Positions 26,033 through 40,200 of a stretch of DNA of 64,000 nt are shown here, in pieces. The DNA comes from Siniperca chuatsi (taxonomy: Eukaryota > Chordata > Actinopteri > Centrarchiformes > Sinipercidae): contig NC_058055.1 in the NCBI RefSeq assembly GCF_020085105.1, positions 8,382,822 through 8,446,821 of the forward strand. Reading direction: 5' to 3'. The notes under the pieces were generated by a model. The model saw only the letters and a program-made list of their open reading frames with translations. It had not been told where the DNA came from and did not search any database. A program made the translations under genes and the position numbers. The number at the start of each line of letters is the position of its first letter. Within the stretch, counting starts at the first letter, position 1.

Positions 26033-26724
26033 TGCAGGTTGTAGAAGGCTATATAATTTAATGAACATTCTACAAAACTATGTGTACGCTTTTCAGAATA
26101 ATTATGAAACCACAATATATGGCAATAACAACTACCAGTTACACTACTTTGCCATTTGTCCTCAGAGAAAATATTTTTCTATATTTTGTTAGTGGGATCA
26201 AATTTTTAACCAGAAGGAGTTGTATTTCTAAAGATAACTAAGTAAACCTATAGTGAGATCTTTATCCCTGTGCTTTTTTCTAACTGTAATTGCTTTATCC
26301 AATCTGGATCTCTGTTTGTAGGCTAAATTCATGTTGGGTGTTATTGTGCTGTATGTCTGCAGCATTTTCTGTTTGAATAGCTGATCTTGAATTATACATA
26401 TGGGTGAGGAATTAAAGAAAAGAACTGTCTTAGTAAGGTATTGGGCCACCACGAGCCAAATGGCTTGGAATCTGGGGACTGTGAAGGCCATGGCCTATGA
26501 CTCACATAATGCTCATACATATCAAACCATTCAGTGACTCCTTTTGTCCTGTATGGAAACACCTGCATTTATTATGTTTCTCCACTCATTTATTTAGGTT
26601 TCTTCTTCGATTTATGGTTAAATTATACATTTTCTTAGCATACACAGAATAAATGCACACAACCGCAGACCCCCACACACACACACACACACACACACAT
26701 AAGAAGAAAGAAAACACCACTTAG

Positions 26725-28234
26725 TTTAATAATTTACATATTTATTCTTATGGCTTAGAATTAACTTTCTATTTTTGTGAGATTTAACAACTCTGTCAGA
26801 TATCAGAAACCAGAGGCTGTGATGTCACACTCATGTACCATACAGCAAAGAGTTGCTCCACTGACAGCAAAAAGAACAGTGATGAATATTTTAGTGCTTT
26901 AAACTACTATATCATAGTGAGTTTTCTATTATGGTGGTGCTTTCAAACACACACTGACTCAAAGAAAACCATGTGCAGGTAACTACAGAAGTCACCCTGT
27001 TCTGTCTCTACCTGTATGTCAGTGTGACATCACAGATTGGGTTTGGATGGAGGAGGAAAGTGCCAAATGTTCACTAATACAGATGCAGCTGTCCTCAGTG
27101 TCATCAAAACAATCCAAAGCTGCCATTCAGTGGTATTTGAATGGCCCAGCAGCTACCATCTGACTGTTTCTTGTATAATGACATACCTTTGAGCAAGATC
27201 ACTTAGGTTGTACCATACAAATATTTTACTGTCATTGTGTTACTCTCCGAGTTGCACCTTGGTCACCTGTGCAAATAAAGATACTGGTTTGATGATTACA
27301 AGCCCCTCTCGATGAATTATTCAACATCTTGGTTTTGCGAGCACTTCATCACGAAATCCAAAATGTATGCACATTTTTCACAAAACTTGTTTTGGGGTTT
27401 TTTTTTTTTGTACATTTTTGACAACACACTGATTTGACCACAAGAAGCGAAGCAGCAGGTGGAAATATAAAACGAATGACTTGATTTCTTCTTTCTTTTC
27501 ACTAAAACCTAAGTTCCAACATAGACAAAGACAGGCACACACACACACACACACCACACAAGACCAATGTAATGTACTGTTTCCAAATTGTTTGACGTTC
27601 TACTGTAAGCTTTAGACAGAGTCTTAACAATAAGCAGCAGACAGACTCAGCAGGCAAGCGACAGCCAGGTCATCACAAAAGTAGAGAGGTCACTGCAACA
27701 GTGAAACCAACACATGACTTTTGAAATATGCCATATCTGTCAACCACTAGATGCATGAGATAAATACAGAAATCCTTATGGCCAAATTCCCATAACAACA
27801 AATGTGACAAATGTTTGGAGATTGATCAAAACCTCTTGCAAAAGCATGCGCTTATATTTGGGCAAAAAAAAAAAAGTTCTGCTGGTTGAACAATAGCGCT
27901 TTGCTGGTTGGGAGCAGCCTTGTAATGTATAAGAGCATCTTTATCTTTAACAGGCCAATCTTCAAGACAGAATTGAGAGCGATGTCTTTTACGTCCAAGT
28001 CTGTCACATCAGTCACTTTGTATTGTGTGTTAAAACTCTGCAGGAAGGCTAAAATTCCAGTACAGTCCTTTCATTCAAGTCATTGTGGGGCAATCGGGCT
28101 GCATCCAGACCACAGCTGGATAAGATGGGAGGAGGAGGAGAGACCGGACGTATTGCACATATGCATCCACACACACGCACTCACACCAAGCCCTCTCATT
28201 TTCCATGTCTTTGTCGCCATCATCTCCTCTTGTC
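26725..28234 (-). other. kcnip1: kcnip1 3' UTR (inferred)
   Basis: After the kcnip1 stop codon the minus strand runs without exons to an AATAAA signal at 26741-26746 (TTTATT on the plus strand), the first clear one reached. This implies a 3' UTR of about 1.5 kb. It contains a CA microsatellite at about 27537-27554. The end is inferred from the signal only. Confidence 0.45.
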
Positions 28235-31200
28235 CTAAATCACGTTTTCAAACAACTGCATCGATCTCATCATGGTTTCGTCCTGCGGAGAGAGAAGACA
28301 AGAAATCATGGCAGAATGATGCACCCCTGTATATGGTAATGTATAGTCAGCCCTGCTACATAAGTTGCATGAAGACAGCAGCTTACAGATATAACATCAT
28401 TTTTCATTACACATTAAACAGCACATCAGATTCAAGTGTTTCGAAACTCTGGAGAACATGTTGATGTTTGGATAAGTCAGAACACCGGGGAATGCCCTAC
28501 TCTAAGTAAACAAGTTTGTAAAAAATCTACAAAGGTAGGGAGAAGATCAAACAAACTATTTAAATATTTACAAGATCAAACTAACAATTTACATATTTAC
28601 AGGAGTAAGAGTGAGAGAGAAGCTCAAACGAACTATTTACTCTCACAGAAGAATCAGAGAAAATATTGTTCTATGTTGTGTATGTATTGTAGAAATTCAA
28701 CTATTTATTATCTTAAACTATGTATGTATTTATCTATTTACTTATGCAAAACTATTTATGAATCAGTATCTGTTTACATGAATGTAAAGGTGTGTGTATT
28801 AGTACATATCAGAGAGGAATCAGAAAATATTATTCTATACTGTGAATGTCATATAAAGAGTCAACTATTTATTATCTAAAACAATGTATTTATTTATGTA
28901 TCTATTTATTCATGCAAAACTATTTATGAATCAGTATCTGTTTACAAGAATGTGAAGGTGTCTGTATTTGGCTATATATAGAATTCGTCCTCATCATCAT
29001 CAAGATCCTCATTGCTTCCCTCCTGTGTGATGGTGAGTTTAGGTGCAGAGCTTGAGGGGCACGGTTTAAATGAATAGCCAGCTGAGGTTCCAAAGAGTTG
29101 CAGCACTTTATTTGGCAGCTTATGCTCATAGCATGAATCCCCAGCCATCTTCAGGCCATATCTGATATATAGAATAGAGCTGAGGGTCTGCAGTGACATA
29201 CGGCTCCAGAGTTTGGTTTTCACCACACCCATTTGACTGAATAGCCTCTCTACTTCAGCATTTGAGAGTGGGAGGGAGAGGACAGAGACTGCAGCAGTGG
29301 CCAACTCCTCAAATGGGTTTAGGTCAGCTGCATCCCTGCAGTTTTTAACCTCATTCCAGAATGCCCTTGTGTTAGCAGTTTCTTCCCACTTAAGCAGGTG
29401 GATGTTCCTCCACTGTTTGATGACTTTGTCAATGGTGGAAGGACAGTATCCCAAAAGGCTGGTAATTTTGGACATGTCTGCCAAGCTTTTGTTGTGCCTC
29501 AGTGTCTCCCCCACATTAAAGAGAGACATATGCTGCAATATCTCCATGTTAGTGGGGAGCCCTGCCATCAGCTCATTTGCCAAGGATATGGTGTAGCTCA
29601 CACATCTCATCTGCACATTGCTCTCATTTTCAGAGGAGAGGCTCAGTTCTGCTGCCTTGGCCTCACATGTGTAGCCAAGGTATGGCTTGGGGCTGATGTG
29701 CCCTTCAATGGTTTTTTGAGCACATCAATCAATTTTAGCCAACGGGTTAATGACACTGTTGCAGACTGACAGATTGTACACCCCTGTCATCACAGATGCA
29801 GTGTCTGTGCCAATGCCCAGGAGGTTCTCTTTTTTGAGGGAACATTTCTCAAGGAAAGTCAAAATAGTTCTGGCTATTGACCTGGTATCCCCACCCTCCA
29901 ACTCAATCAACTCAATCTAAAAATGTGGAGATCACCGTTTCCTTCTCTTCATTAAAGTAGCGGACCACCACACCAAGGTACTTTGACACGCTAATGTCGG
30001 TGGATTCATCACGGTGGAGGAGACTGTATTTCTGGTCACCAACACCATCCACTAATTTTTTAAGGAAGCATGGTGCCAGCACGCCATTCATCATTTCCGT
30101 ACACTTAGTGCGGTGCATCCGGAAATGTGTGGCAGCAACAGAATCTGCAAAGGCAGCTTTTTGAGTGCCACACCGATGTGGTCGACTCCCATTCCTTCCT
30201 ATAGTTGTGTATAGTTTGGAATTTGACATGGTAGCAAAAGTTTAAGGACCCAGGAAAAGCAGAAACAGTTGTGAGAAAGTTAAAGCAGTAATGGGAGAAG
30301 AATGGATGCATGATTAGCTTTTTATTACTTGTAAATATAAAATAAATCACAAATAAGTCACAGCAGTGGTAAAACTTTGAAACAAAGGGAAAAAGAACAA
30401 TGCAGGCCGGGAAAGAAATGGTGATCAGTGATTGGTAGCTTGGCACAATGTCTGGCACGACTGTCAGGCATGCGCAGCTCATTTCTATGTCTGACTCCCT
30501 CCTGTGCAGCTCGCGGTGCAGCTGCTCTCTCTCTGAACTCCCAGCGAGCAGCGTGACGGCGTCTCCTGCCTACCCCACACGCCACACCTACTGACTGCCT
30601 GCACACGGCGCAAGAGGATCATGGATCATGTAGAAGAGGTGAGGGAGAAATGTCACTAGCTGTCTCTCAAAAGTTGCTAAATTTGTCTATAGTCGCTTTT
30701 TAGAAATAAAGTCGCTAAGAGGGTCTGAAATCTAGTGACAAATGCGTCAAGTTGTTTCCAATGAAAGTAGCTAGCACTAGCTTCAAAAGTCGCTAAAAGT
30801 CGCAAGGTGACGTCATATGCTCATTTGTATGTTGATGACGCCATCAAGTACCATTTGCATACAGCGCAGTGCAGTGAGGGAGCAATCACCTAAATTTAAG
30901 AAATCTTTGGTCAAATAATCACAAACTCACTACAGGTTCATCGTGTATTTGAAGTAAGAAAGTAAAAAAAAGAGAAAAAAATTAAAATTCTACAAAGGGA
31001 TGGAGGAGGGAGAAGATCAAACGAACAATTTAAATATTTACACGATCAAACGAACTATTGACATATTTACAACCTGTAGTAACATCTTAATCCAGAGAGA
31101 AAGCGTGAGAGAGAAGCACAAACAAACTGTTTCCATATTTACAAGCTATAACATCCTCATCCAGAGATCCGGAGGAAAAGAGTGAAGCTGCCTGCCCCAC

Positions 31201-34200
31201 ACACCACACACTTAACTTGGACTCCCTGACATCTGCACATCTTATCAAGAGATGCCATCAACTCAGTTTTCCCTGGACATCTCGCATCCAAGTACTAGCC
31301 ATGCCCACACCTGCCTAGCTTCAGTCATTCAGCAGAAACAGGGTACATGTTGGTATGGCTGCTGGCTGTTGCAGTTGACAGCTCCAGAGGTTAGAAAGGG
31401 AACTTCTGTGCTTCGATTGAATGTTACATATTGTTTCCCAAAGGTCAAGAATTAACTTCCATGCTCAAATTTTAAATGTATTTTTACATACATATAACAA
31501 ACATGTATAGGAACATCTCTAAGTAACTGTAGGTACATTCATGCATTTTATGATCTGTTTCTTTATATATTCTTTTGAAAGTTGGTAACATATGGTTAAA
31601 TGTTTTTATATATTTTTTTACATCTTTTATTATTACATATAGAAATAGACAGCAACGACAATACATACCTCCTGGCAGGCTATAATAAACTCCTCTAAAG
31701 TCACCACTCCATCTTTGTTTTTATCCATTTTCTATGGAAAAAACAATGTAATATAATTTAAATCAGTATCAAATAGAAGCAAATATTGAATAATTATGTT
31801 GCTGTGGAAATGTGTTGTGAGCTCATGTTGCAGCGAACCTAGCATACAAAAACTGTAGAAACTATAGAACACAAACTAGAGAATAAAGAAAGGTTAAAAA
31901 TAGTTGCTATATGGACTGTAGGGACTAGGATTTCTAGTCATATAAAACTTTATAAGCCTTATTCAAAAACGTGTAGTACGTATACTGTATGTATAGTACA
32001 GAATGCATATGTAAAGTGTCTCTATAAAACCAGAGAGGTTAACTGGGAAACTTCTGGGATATGATAAGAGACATTAAGAGTAAACACAATGGATTTAAAA
32101 TCACCTGTCACTGTTAACAAAAATGTTGACTTTTGATTCTTATTGATGTTAATCTTATGTATTGGAAATTAACCTGAAAAAAGGCATCCACATGCTGCTG
32201 TGGGACATCTCCCTTTAGGGCCGGGTAGGTGTATTTGCCCATCATATCATAGATGGCCCTCACAATATCAGTCATTTCCTGAAAGAAGAGAAGATTCACA
32301 TTGTGGTGAGACATAGACTTTAGATGGCACACAAACCACTGTATACATTGTGACAGCGCAGTCTCACCTCTCTGTTTATGTAGCCATCTCTGTTAATGTC
32401 ATAAAGGTGAAACGTCCACTCAAGCTTTTCTCTCAGTGTTCCTCGCAGCAGTATAGACAAGCCCATTACAAAGTCCTGGCAGCAATGGAACAGAAGACAA
32501 ACTCAGATTCTGAAAGCATCATAGCACATGGAATAAAGAAAGGAGCAATATTTGACATAAAATGCAATTACAAAGGAGGATGAGGATTGTTTTTACCTTA
32601 AACTTAATGGATCCATTGTTTGTAGTGTCAAATGCATTGAAAAGATAATGTGCGTACATGCTTGCATCTGCAACACACACAAAAATGAATGTGTAAGGTC
32701 TCCTGTTATGAAAAAGCTTCACAGAGCAATGAAAAAGTAACATTGCACTTTACCTCCATGAGGGAAGAACTGTGCGTAAATGTGTTTAAATGTCTCCTCA
32801 TTTACCACACCACTTGGACATTCCTGTGGGAAAAAAAGAATTAAGGTTACTCTACTCAATGACATCAATGTTTTTTTTTCCTGTTTGTTGGAAGAATTCA
32901 CCAGAACCGTGCAGTCTCAGTCATGTGACCCTAATCATATTTGTCCTTGGAGTATCTTCTGCAACAAACATATTTTAAGATGTGAGCCAGCCACCATGAA
33001 TGGCATGCTAACATTTGTTTTCTAACATTATTTTACTCTGACACAACTCAGACTTCATTTTGTACAGTCAACACTATTTTTTTTTACCTTCAGCAGAAAA
33101 TAAATAGTTCCCAGTAATTGTTCATAGCAAAGTCTTTAGTTTGGGATACATCAGCTACAGTTAAAGATAGTTTCAGGAAAGTAACATTTCTGCCATGCTA
33201 GCAGATTATGGCTATATCTCAACAACTGACTTTTTGTCCAGCACTACCAGCAGGTCAAAGTTTTAATTTGTCCAATATTTTGGTTCAGACCAAATACTGG
33301 CAAAACTAATAACATTTACATAAGTCTCAGCTGGTCATTGTGTTTTGTGCTAACTAGCAAATGTCTGCATGCTAACACACTAAACTAAGATGGTGACCAT
33401 GGTAAATATTAGCCTATACAACTGCTAAACATCAGCATGTTAGCATTGTTATTGTGAGCATGTTAGCATGCTAACGTTTGCTGTGCCTAACAACAGCCTC
33501 ACAGAGCCGCTATCATGGCTGTAGACTTAGTCTTGTTCAAATAGAAATGATCTGCATGGCTAGATACCACCAGGGGTAAACAGGAATTGGGGTGATCTAA
33601 ATCTTAAATTGAAGTATCTGGAATTCATGCTCTGTACCAAAGTAATGTAATAATAAAATCAGAAAATGTGGGATTACATTCTTGAAACCACGATAGAGGA
33701 TCTGCAGCTCCTGTTTGGTGAAGTTAGTTTGGGCTTCCAGTTGCTCAAGACCCTCTGGCCTGTGACACACCGTTGTCATCTCGAGCTCATCATCTGTTTT
33801 ATCTACAGGGAAGAGAAAGTGAGAGAGATAGAAAGAATAGTTATTACAGAGAATCATGTCAAGACTTTTACAATGCATAATTAACATATGCTCTTCCCAT
33901 TCTTTAGAAATATGAAAACTGTAGTACACAGGAAAGAGACAACTCAGCAAAGCTTGAGAATGTTAAATCAGCAGGAAACACGTTGAAAATTTCATTAGAC
34001 AGCAGAAAAATAAGGCAGAAAGAGGATCACATAGAGGTAAAAAGAGAGAAAAAGCTGGATTTGAGAATAACAGCATGTACTTCACAAATAGATTTGCCCT
34101 TAGGAGTTGTGGGATTTTATTAATGGCAACATGGTGCTCAGTTTCGGGTGCTGTGGAGATGGATGGTGGTTAATGATGTGAAGAGTTCTGGTCCTGCTGC

Positions 34201-37200
34201 GGGCCAGTGTTTGTCACTACGACTGTCTCCAGCTACAGGGCAATACTAACATCCCGACATCCGGCAGTGGACACAATCCACACACCAATGAGTTCTCAAA
34301 CATGAGCAAACATCCAAGAGAAAACAACCACATAAAGTGCTCTCTGGAAGTCTTTTATTGCATTCACTGGCAGCGGCAGAACATTTGAAAGAATGGAGAA
34401 AAATGAAACCTAAAGTAGGCGGATCACACACATACAGCCTTATATTGGTGTGGCAGGATGGCATATTTACACAAGGTGGACTCAGTAACTTGCATGGTTA
34501 CTTTTTTATCCCAACTGGTCCCTGAGATATAAGCAATATATTTTGCTGTTATGCAGACCAACTGATATTATCCTTGGATGAATTATTTTAACACAAGGAT
34601 CAAAACCCCATTCAGTCCTGCTAAATTCCACAATGAAAGCTGACCAGCAAGTGATACATTAATGACTTGACAAATGTTCACATGTAGGCACACACGTGAG
34701 TCCAAACAAGCTTTTGTAACTGTGTCAGCATCATCTGGCTCAGTCAGCCTTTAAGAAAAGGAGATTAAAATGAATATGATACTCCTGCTTTTTGGATGGA
34801 GGTGGTGACCCATTCATTTCAGCCCATTCAACAGTGGTGTCAAGATTAATCCTCAACACTGAAACTGTATCTGGTATCATGCATCATCTGCTAGAGTTAA
34901 TCTTAATTAGAATTTCATATCAAATATCCTGATGGTCATCCACTTTTTTTTAGCAATTCCCAGAGGCTGCATCCGAAGATAAGTTCTGAAAGTAAGCTCT
35001 AATCAGCTGTATTTGTGTCTTTGTACAAGAATAATTGCTTCTACTTCAATCTTTGAGTCATTTTCAATTGGATTCTGCTTGTTACTTATTAGATTTCAGT
35101 TTTGATCCAAGCCATCGGTACACCACTTGCAGCTGCACACTTGCAATTACGTGTGTTTACTAAGATGAAACATGTTCTCAAGGCTTACAAATATGTAGGT
35201 TACACACAGTATTTATGAGGCTACCCTATTAGCTTTTTGCTAATTTAGAAATAATATGAAATAACAAAATACAAGTTTGAAAGAGATCTTCCACATGCAT
35301 GGAAAACTATAAGAATAATCCAGAGAGATACTACACCAGCTAGTATAACCAATTTATTGTGATATTAGCATATTCTGAGACAGATTTGTTGTTCCTTTTT
35401 ACAGATTCCCCCTTTTTAGGCTACTACTGAATGCTGAACTAGTGTGGAATATTTAGAATATTTACTGTCAGTTATCAGCTGAACATAGAGTGGGTGGTTA
35501 TGTATTGCTTTCTCTCAATCTTCCTCCTCCAATCTGAGCTCATGTTCCTCCTCCCTGATCCTTGTTGTCATGGGGATGGACAGAATGTGAACAGTGGTGG
35601 GTATATTGGATCAACTGATTAAAAAAAAGGTGTCAAACACAATTTGTACATTTATTTTCCCAGTGAATAAAAGTACCTCATCACATGAGGTGTTGTTTTG
35701 CTGTGCTTGTATACATGTATTCTTTCTGCCGGGGAGCATTTGCTTTCCAAATAGTGTGATCAGAAACAGATGAAATGAAATGAGGGTGAGAAAAGGAAAC
35801 AGGCAGAGGTGTTGATTAGAGGAGGGGTGAGACATGGAGAGTTGGGGAGGGAGAAAGGAGGTGGCAGAGTGTGAAGAAAAAAAAGGGGAGAGGAAGAGAA
35901 CAACACATGGCAGAATAGGATTACACAATATGTTTAAAGAACAAAAAAAGACCAAAAAAGAGGGATTTAGTGAACGACAAACACTAAGCTAGTGATCACA
36001 AAAACAAAGATAAAGATTAAGTAACTTTTACTCCGGTTTTGCTCAAGTCAAACCCTGTCACTAACCTTTCTGACTTCATAAGGGTCAAGGGTCAACCACT
36101 AGAATGTGAAATATTTACAAAAGCATCATAACCAATAAATAACAGAAGCAACTATTCAGTGAGTTCTTTACGTAGAATAGGACACAACCTAACTTTGATG
36201 CTCACATGTTGATTGGACTTCCATAATAACACACAAGGAAGCATGATAGCTCATTTTGCTTGTAAGGACCAGGGCTATTGGCTATTGATTGACAGTGTGA
36301 TAGACCAATCGGTTCGTTTGCTAGCATCACTTAAACATTAAACAGTGAGCGGGACGCCGGTGTTCCGCAGGGACTGATAGGGTTGACAGGTTATATCTTG
36401 TTTGTTTAATCCAGTAATTGCCTGGAGTCTCTGCTTGTTGCCTTGCAACCTCACAGTGACGACAAAACTCCAGGAAGCTACTGCCCCCAGCCAAGAATTC
36501 GTCCGGCACATAACCAACCATAAAACCACAATGTGTCACTTGCACATGTTGTAATTAGTGAGTTTTAGAGATGCTGGTAGGCAGATTCTTTCTGTGAAGA
36601 GAGCCAGGCTAGCTGTTTCCCCCTGCTTTTGGTCTTTGTGCTAAGCTAAGCTAACTGGCTGCTGGCTGTAGCATCATATTTACTGTCCAAACAATAGAGT
36701 GGTATAAATCTTCTCATCTATCTCTCGACGAGAAAGGCAACAAGTGTATTTCCCAAAATGTCAAACTATTCCTGTATTTCTAACGACAAAAAAAAGGTTA
36801 TTTCACACTGACAGCAATTAGTTTCTATTTTCTTTTACTATATATTTTTTAACATTCATGTCATGGAACAACAGCAGCTGTTGCTTCAAATCTTCACATG
36901 TATCCACCATGCTGGTGACATATAGAATGGCTGTGCTGGTGGCAGGTGGCACAAACAGCAAGTACTCCAGACAGAAATATCCAGCATGTTTTTGAAAAAA
37001 GATTTTGGCTGGTTTTGCACATATACAGTACATTTACTGTATGCTCAGTGGTCTACGACATCGTATTGTATACACTTAGCTTTGTAACTCTGACTTATTT
37101 TTATTTGTATACTGCTTCAACCTACCTCTCTGCCCAGTTGTAATACTTATTTTCCCTCCTGGGAATCAATAAAGTCTCATCTATCTTGTCTTAGCTTATC

Positions 37201-40200
37201 TCACATACCTCTGCATGGCTGATAACACAAGACAAACTTTAATGGAGCTAAAAAAAAACAGGATGACCTCAGTACATTATTTTTCTATTTTGTTCAAAGG
37301 CTTTCGAAAGGCTTTTTATCAAAACAAGGACAAATGATTCTATCCCGTCTGTGCAAAAACAAACACCAAGCACTGCCGGTGTCTTGTGGCGTGTTACATC
37401 TAACGTCAAAGAGTAATTGCTTTGTTTGCTGGTTCGTCTGTTTTGTCTCTATTTCATGTTGCTATAAATTCATCATTCATCCTAGCTGAGTATTGTATTG
37501 TACACACTCTCTTCTTGTGCCCCTTCAACCCAGTCTCCATGACAACGAGGATCTCAAGCATAAGGCCAGGGAGAGGTATGATATGTGAGCTGCGTTTTAA
37601 TTCACATGCTCTCGCCTGAACCCTCATTCGCTCCCCCTTTCTCTTTCACTCACTCACTCACTCACTCACTCACTCACTCACTCACTCACTCACTCACTCA
37701 CTCACTCACTCACTCACTCACTCACACATTCAACGGGCAACCACCCATGCACAACACACACACATAATCATAGAGTCAGGGGCAGTGATTTTGCTCTCTA
37801 GTTATTTTCAAGGACATCCTACTTCATGGCATACTGTAATCTCTCCATCATGAGTTATGCTTCACACCTCTTCTCACTTGATCCCTCACAATTTAAAAAA
37901 ATAACTATTCTTATTTTCTGTTTTTCCATATTCTTGTATATAAAAATTGCATCAATGCTACTGGTTAATGTACTTAGCATGTATATGCCATTTGGCTATT
38001 TTTGCTGTTTTCTGACTGATTTCCTTGTTCAAAAATGTAGAGTCACTCCACAGACATATGGCAAACATATAAATGTTATTGCTTATGTTAAATGTGCATG
38101 TGTACAATGCATAGAAAATAACAAACACAATTACAACTGGTCCAACTTATTATCTGAATCTTTTCTTTCTGTGTGTGTGTGTGTGTTAAGGTTATTTCTC
38201 TCTGCTCTCCCTCTCAGTTTAGTCTAGCTTTCTGTTGCTCTTTTGTCTTCTCACCATCTTTTTCTGACTAATGTTTACATACCTCTGGATGGTCTCCTCT
38301 GCTTGGTTTGCATGGTCAAAGTGCCCACCACTGCACCCATGTTGTCACCGTGGAAACCAGCCTGGTCAAACAACCCAGAGTAATAGTCCTCTATTTATTT
38401 CACGATTTTGTAGCCTGTTGTTCTGTCTTTATCAGCCTCCACAGCTCTGTATCTTAAAGGGGCTTTGCCCCTGTTGACTCTTCTCACTGGTTTCAGATCT
38501 CTTCTTTGAGCTGATTCTCTTGGCTTTCTGATCTCTTTCTCCAATCACACACACAAGCTGCACACTCCTGCGCCACTCCCTCCGTTCTGTGCCTCATTCT
38601 ACTCATTTGTCATCCTTTCCCCCTCTTTCTAGCTCCCTGCCTCCTCATGCCCTCATGTTATTGTGGAGTGCTGGTAACCGATGCTGTACTCAGGAATAAC
38701 ACAACTGACAAGTGAATGGTAGCAGGTGAAGGACATGTATTTAAAGCTCACGGATCGTCATTACTTGTTTCTCTCTTTACTGCCCTAACACATATATACA
38801 CACACACACAGACACACACAGAGACACACACACAACCATCTCAACGACGGTTAATGATGACTTCAGTCCAATACCACTTCAAATTAGTGCTCTGCTCCCT
38901 GAGACATGGTTTGTATCATAATGAGCCTGTAGATATATGTTAGCTGTGAAGGCTGCCCACTGGTCTGTGTGTGTGTGTGTGTGTGTTAATTCACCACAGC
39001 AACGCAGCTAGACCTTTTCCTCTCTCTCTCTCATTCTAATGTGGAGGGCAACAGAGAGTGAGTGTTTTTTTTTTACTGTGGTGCAAACATGTGTGTTTAA
39101 CGGTGTCATTGTATTTTCACGGAGCAACTTCAATTGAACAAGAAAATGACTGTGTGCATTGGGGGAAGGAAAGCAGTGGGAGTGAGTAATGTTTATTTCC
39201 CTACAAGTGCTGAGCCTAAAAAATCAACCAGGATTGTTGGAAGCAGAAGTAAACGTTTATTATATTATAAATGCCTTTTCTACTTAAACTACCACTTAAA
39301 CTAATGAGTAAAAATACAGTATCACTACACTCTGTTTTAGGATTTGATATGTTATCTGACACAAAGGGGCAGTGATTCTCTGCAGGACTCAGCTGAAGAT
39401 CAAAATTCTCAATAAATTGATCTAAGGTGAGGCATTTAAAAAGCAACTGCTTTGGTCTATGAGAGATCCATGTGCTGCATGGAGTGAAGCTCAGAAAATG
39501 TGAATGTCTTTTTAAATATTCCACTGGCTGCAGACCAGAAATGTAAATGCTCTCTCTGCCTCACTCTTTCTTTGTGTGTGTGTGTGTGTGTGTGTGTGTG
39601 GGGGGAATTTTTTAAACCTCTCTTGGTTTAAAAAATTCATGGACTGCCATTTTTTCAACGCCGTTTCAGCTTTCTTGTTTCTTGAAAGTTACGTTCCACT
39701 TTCTCTGTTAGAGCTGTAAAAAGAGCAAAATCCATGTGAAAGGAGTGCGGTGGCATTGACTGGCAAAATACAGATGTTAAACTCTGTAGTCTTTCATAAA
39801 TAGAATATTTATTCTGTTATTGTTGTGCAAGCCTTGAAAACTTATCCCTGCTATGTCTTTGTCTACACTGTTTGAATAGCAGAGGACTGCGCAGAACAAA
39901 GTATGCAGGTCACTAAGTTGTGTGTGTTTGTGTGTGCAGTCCTGTGATTGCCCTGGTGGAGCTGAGGTAAAAACTTTAATGCATTGATTAATTAAACATA
40001 AAGTCATGTATAATTATTTTAAATCTCTCACGCAAAGTGTCCTACCTTTTGCTTACTGTCCTGTTCCCTTTTGCATCCAAATTTTCTACCATTTAAATAT
40101 TGTCACACATAAAATAAAGAAGTGACCTTTTCACCTATACAAATCATTTAACACTCGTGCATCTCATGCAGTGATTTCCCTGCATTTGTCTATCAAATAT

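Larger units (their letters stand above)
28540..31180 (-). mobile_element. Degenerate hAT-family DNA transposon in kcnip1 last intron
   Basis: Full extent judged from related sequence on both sides of a broken transposase. Segments at about 28537-28640 and 31003-31130 share the words GGGAGAAGATCAAAC and a TTTAAATATTTACA-type run and lie in the same orientation. The end near 28650-28967 is duplicated in tandem. I could not find clear terminal inverted repeats or an 8-bp target duplication, so the borders are approximate. The element sits antisense-neutral in an intron and should be spliced out with it. Confidence 0.6.

Noticed and set aside
27886-28464. 192-codon plus-strand open frame
   Set aside because: It runs antisense across the last kcnip1 coding exon and into intron sequence, shows no domain, and has a composition like translated non-coding DNA.
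28436-28879. 147-codon plus-strand open frame
   Set aside because: It reads through the tandem duplication beside the hAT transposase, on the strand opposite to it, with no domain.
37585-37767. Open frame with a Thr-His-Ser-Leu repeat
   Set aside because: It is only the translation of the CTCA microsatellite.
33805-38282. The extra small KChIP1 exon known in mammals (the IAWWYYQYQR segment)
   Set aside because: No minus-strand match with splice sites was found between the first exons and the shared exon.
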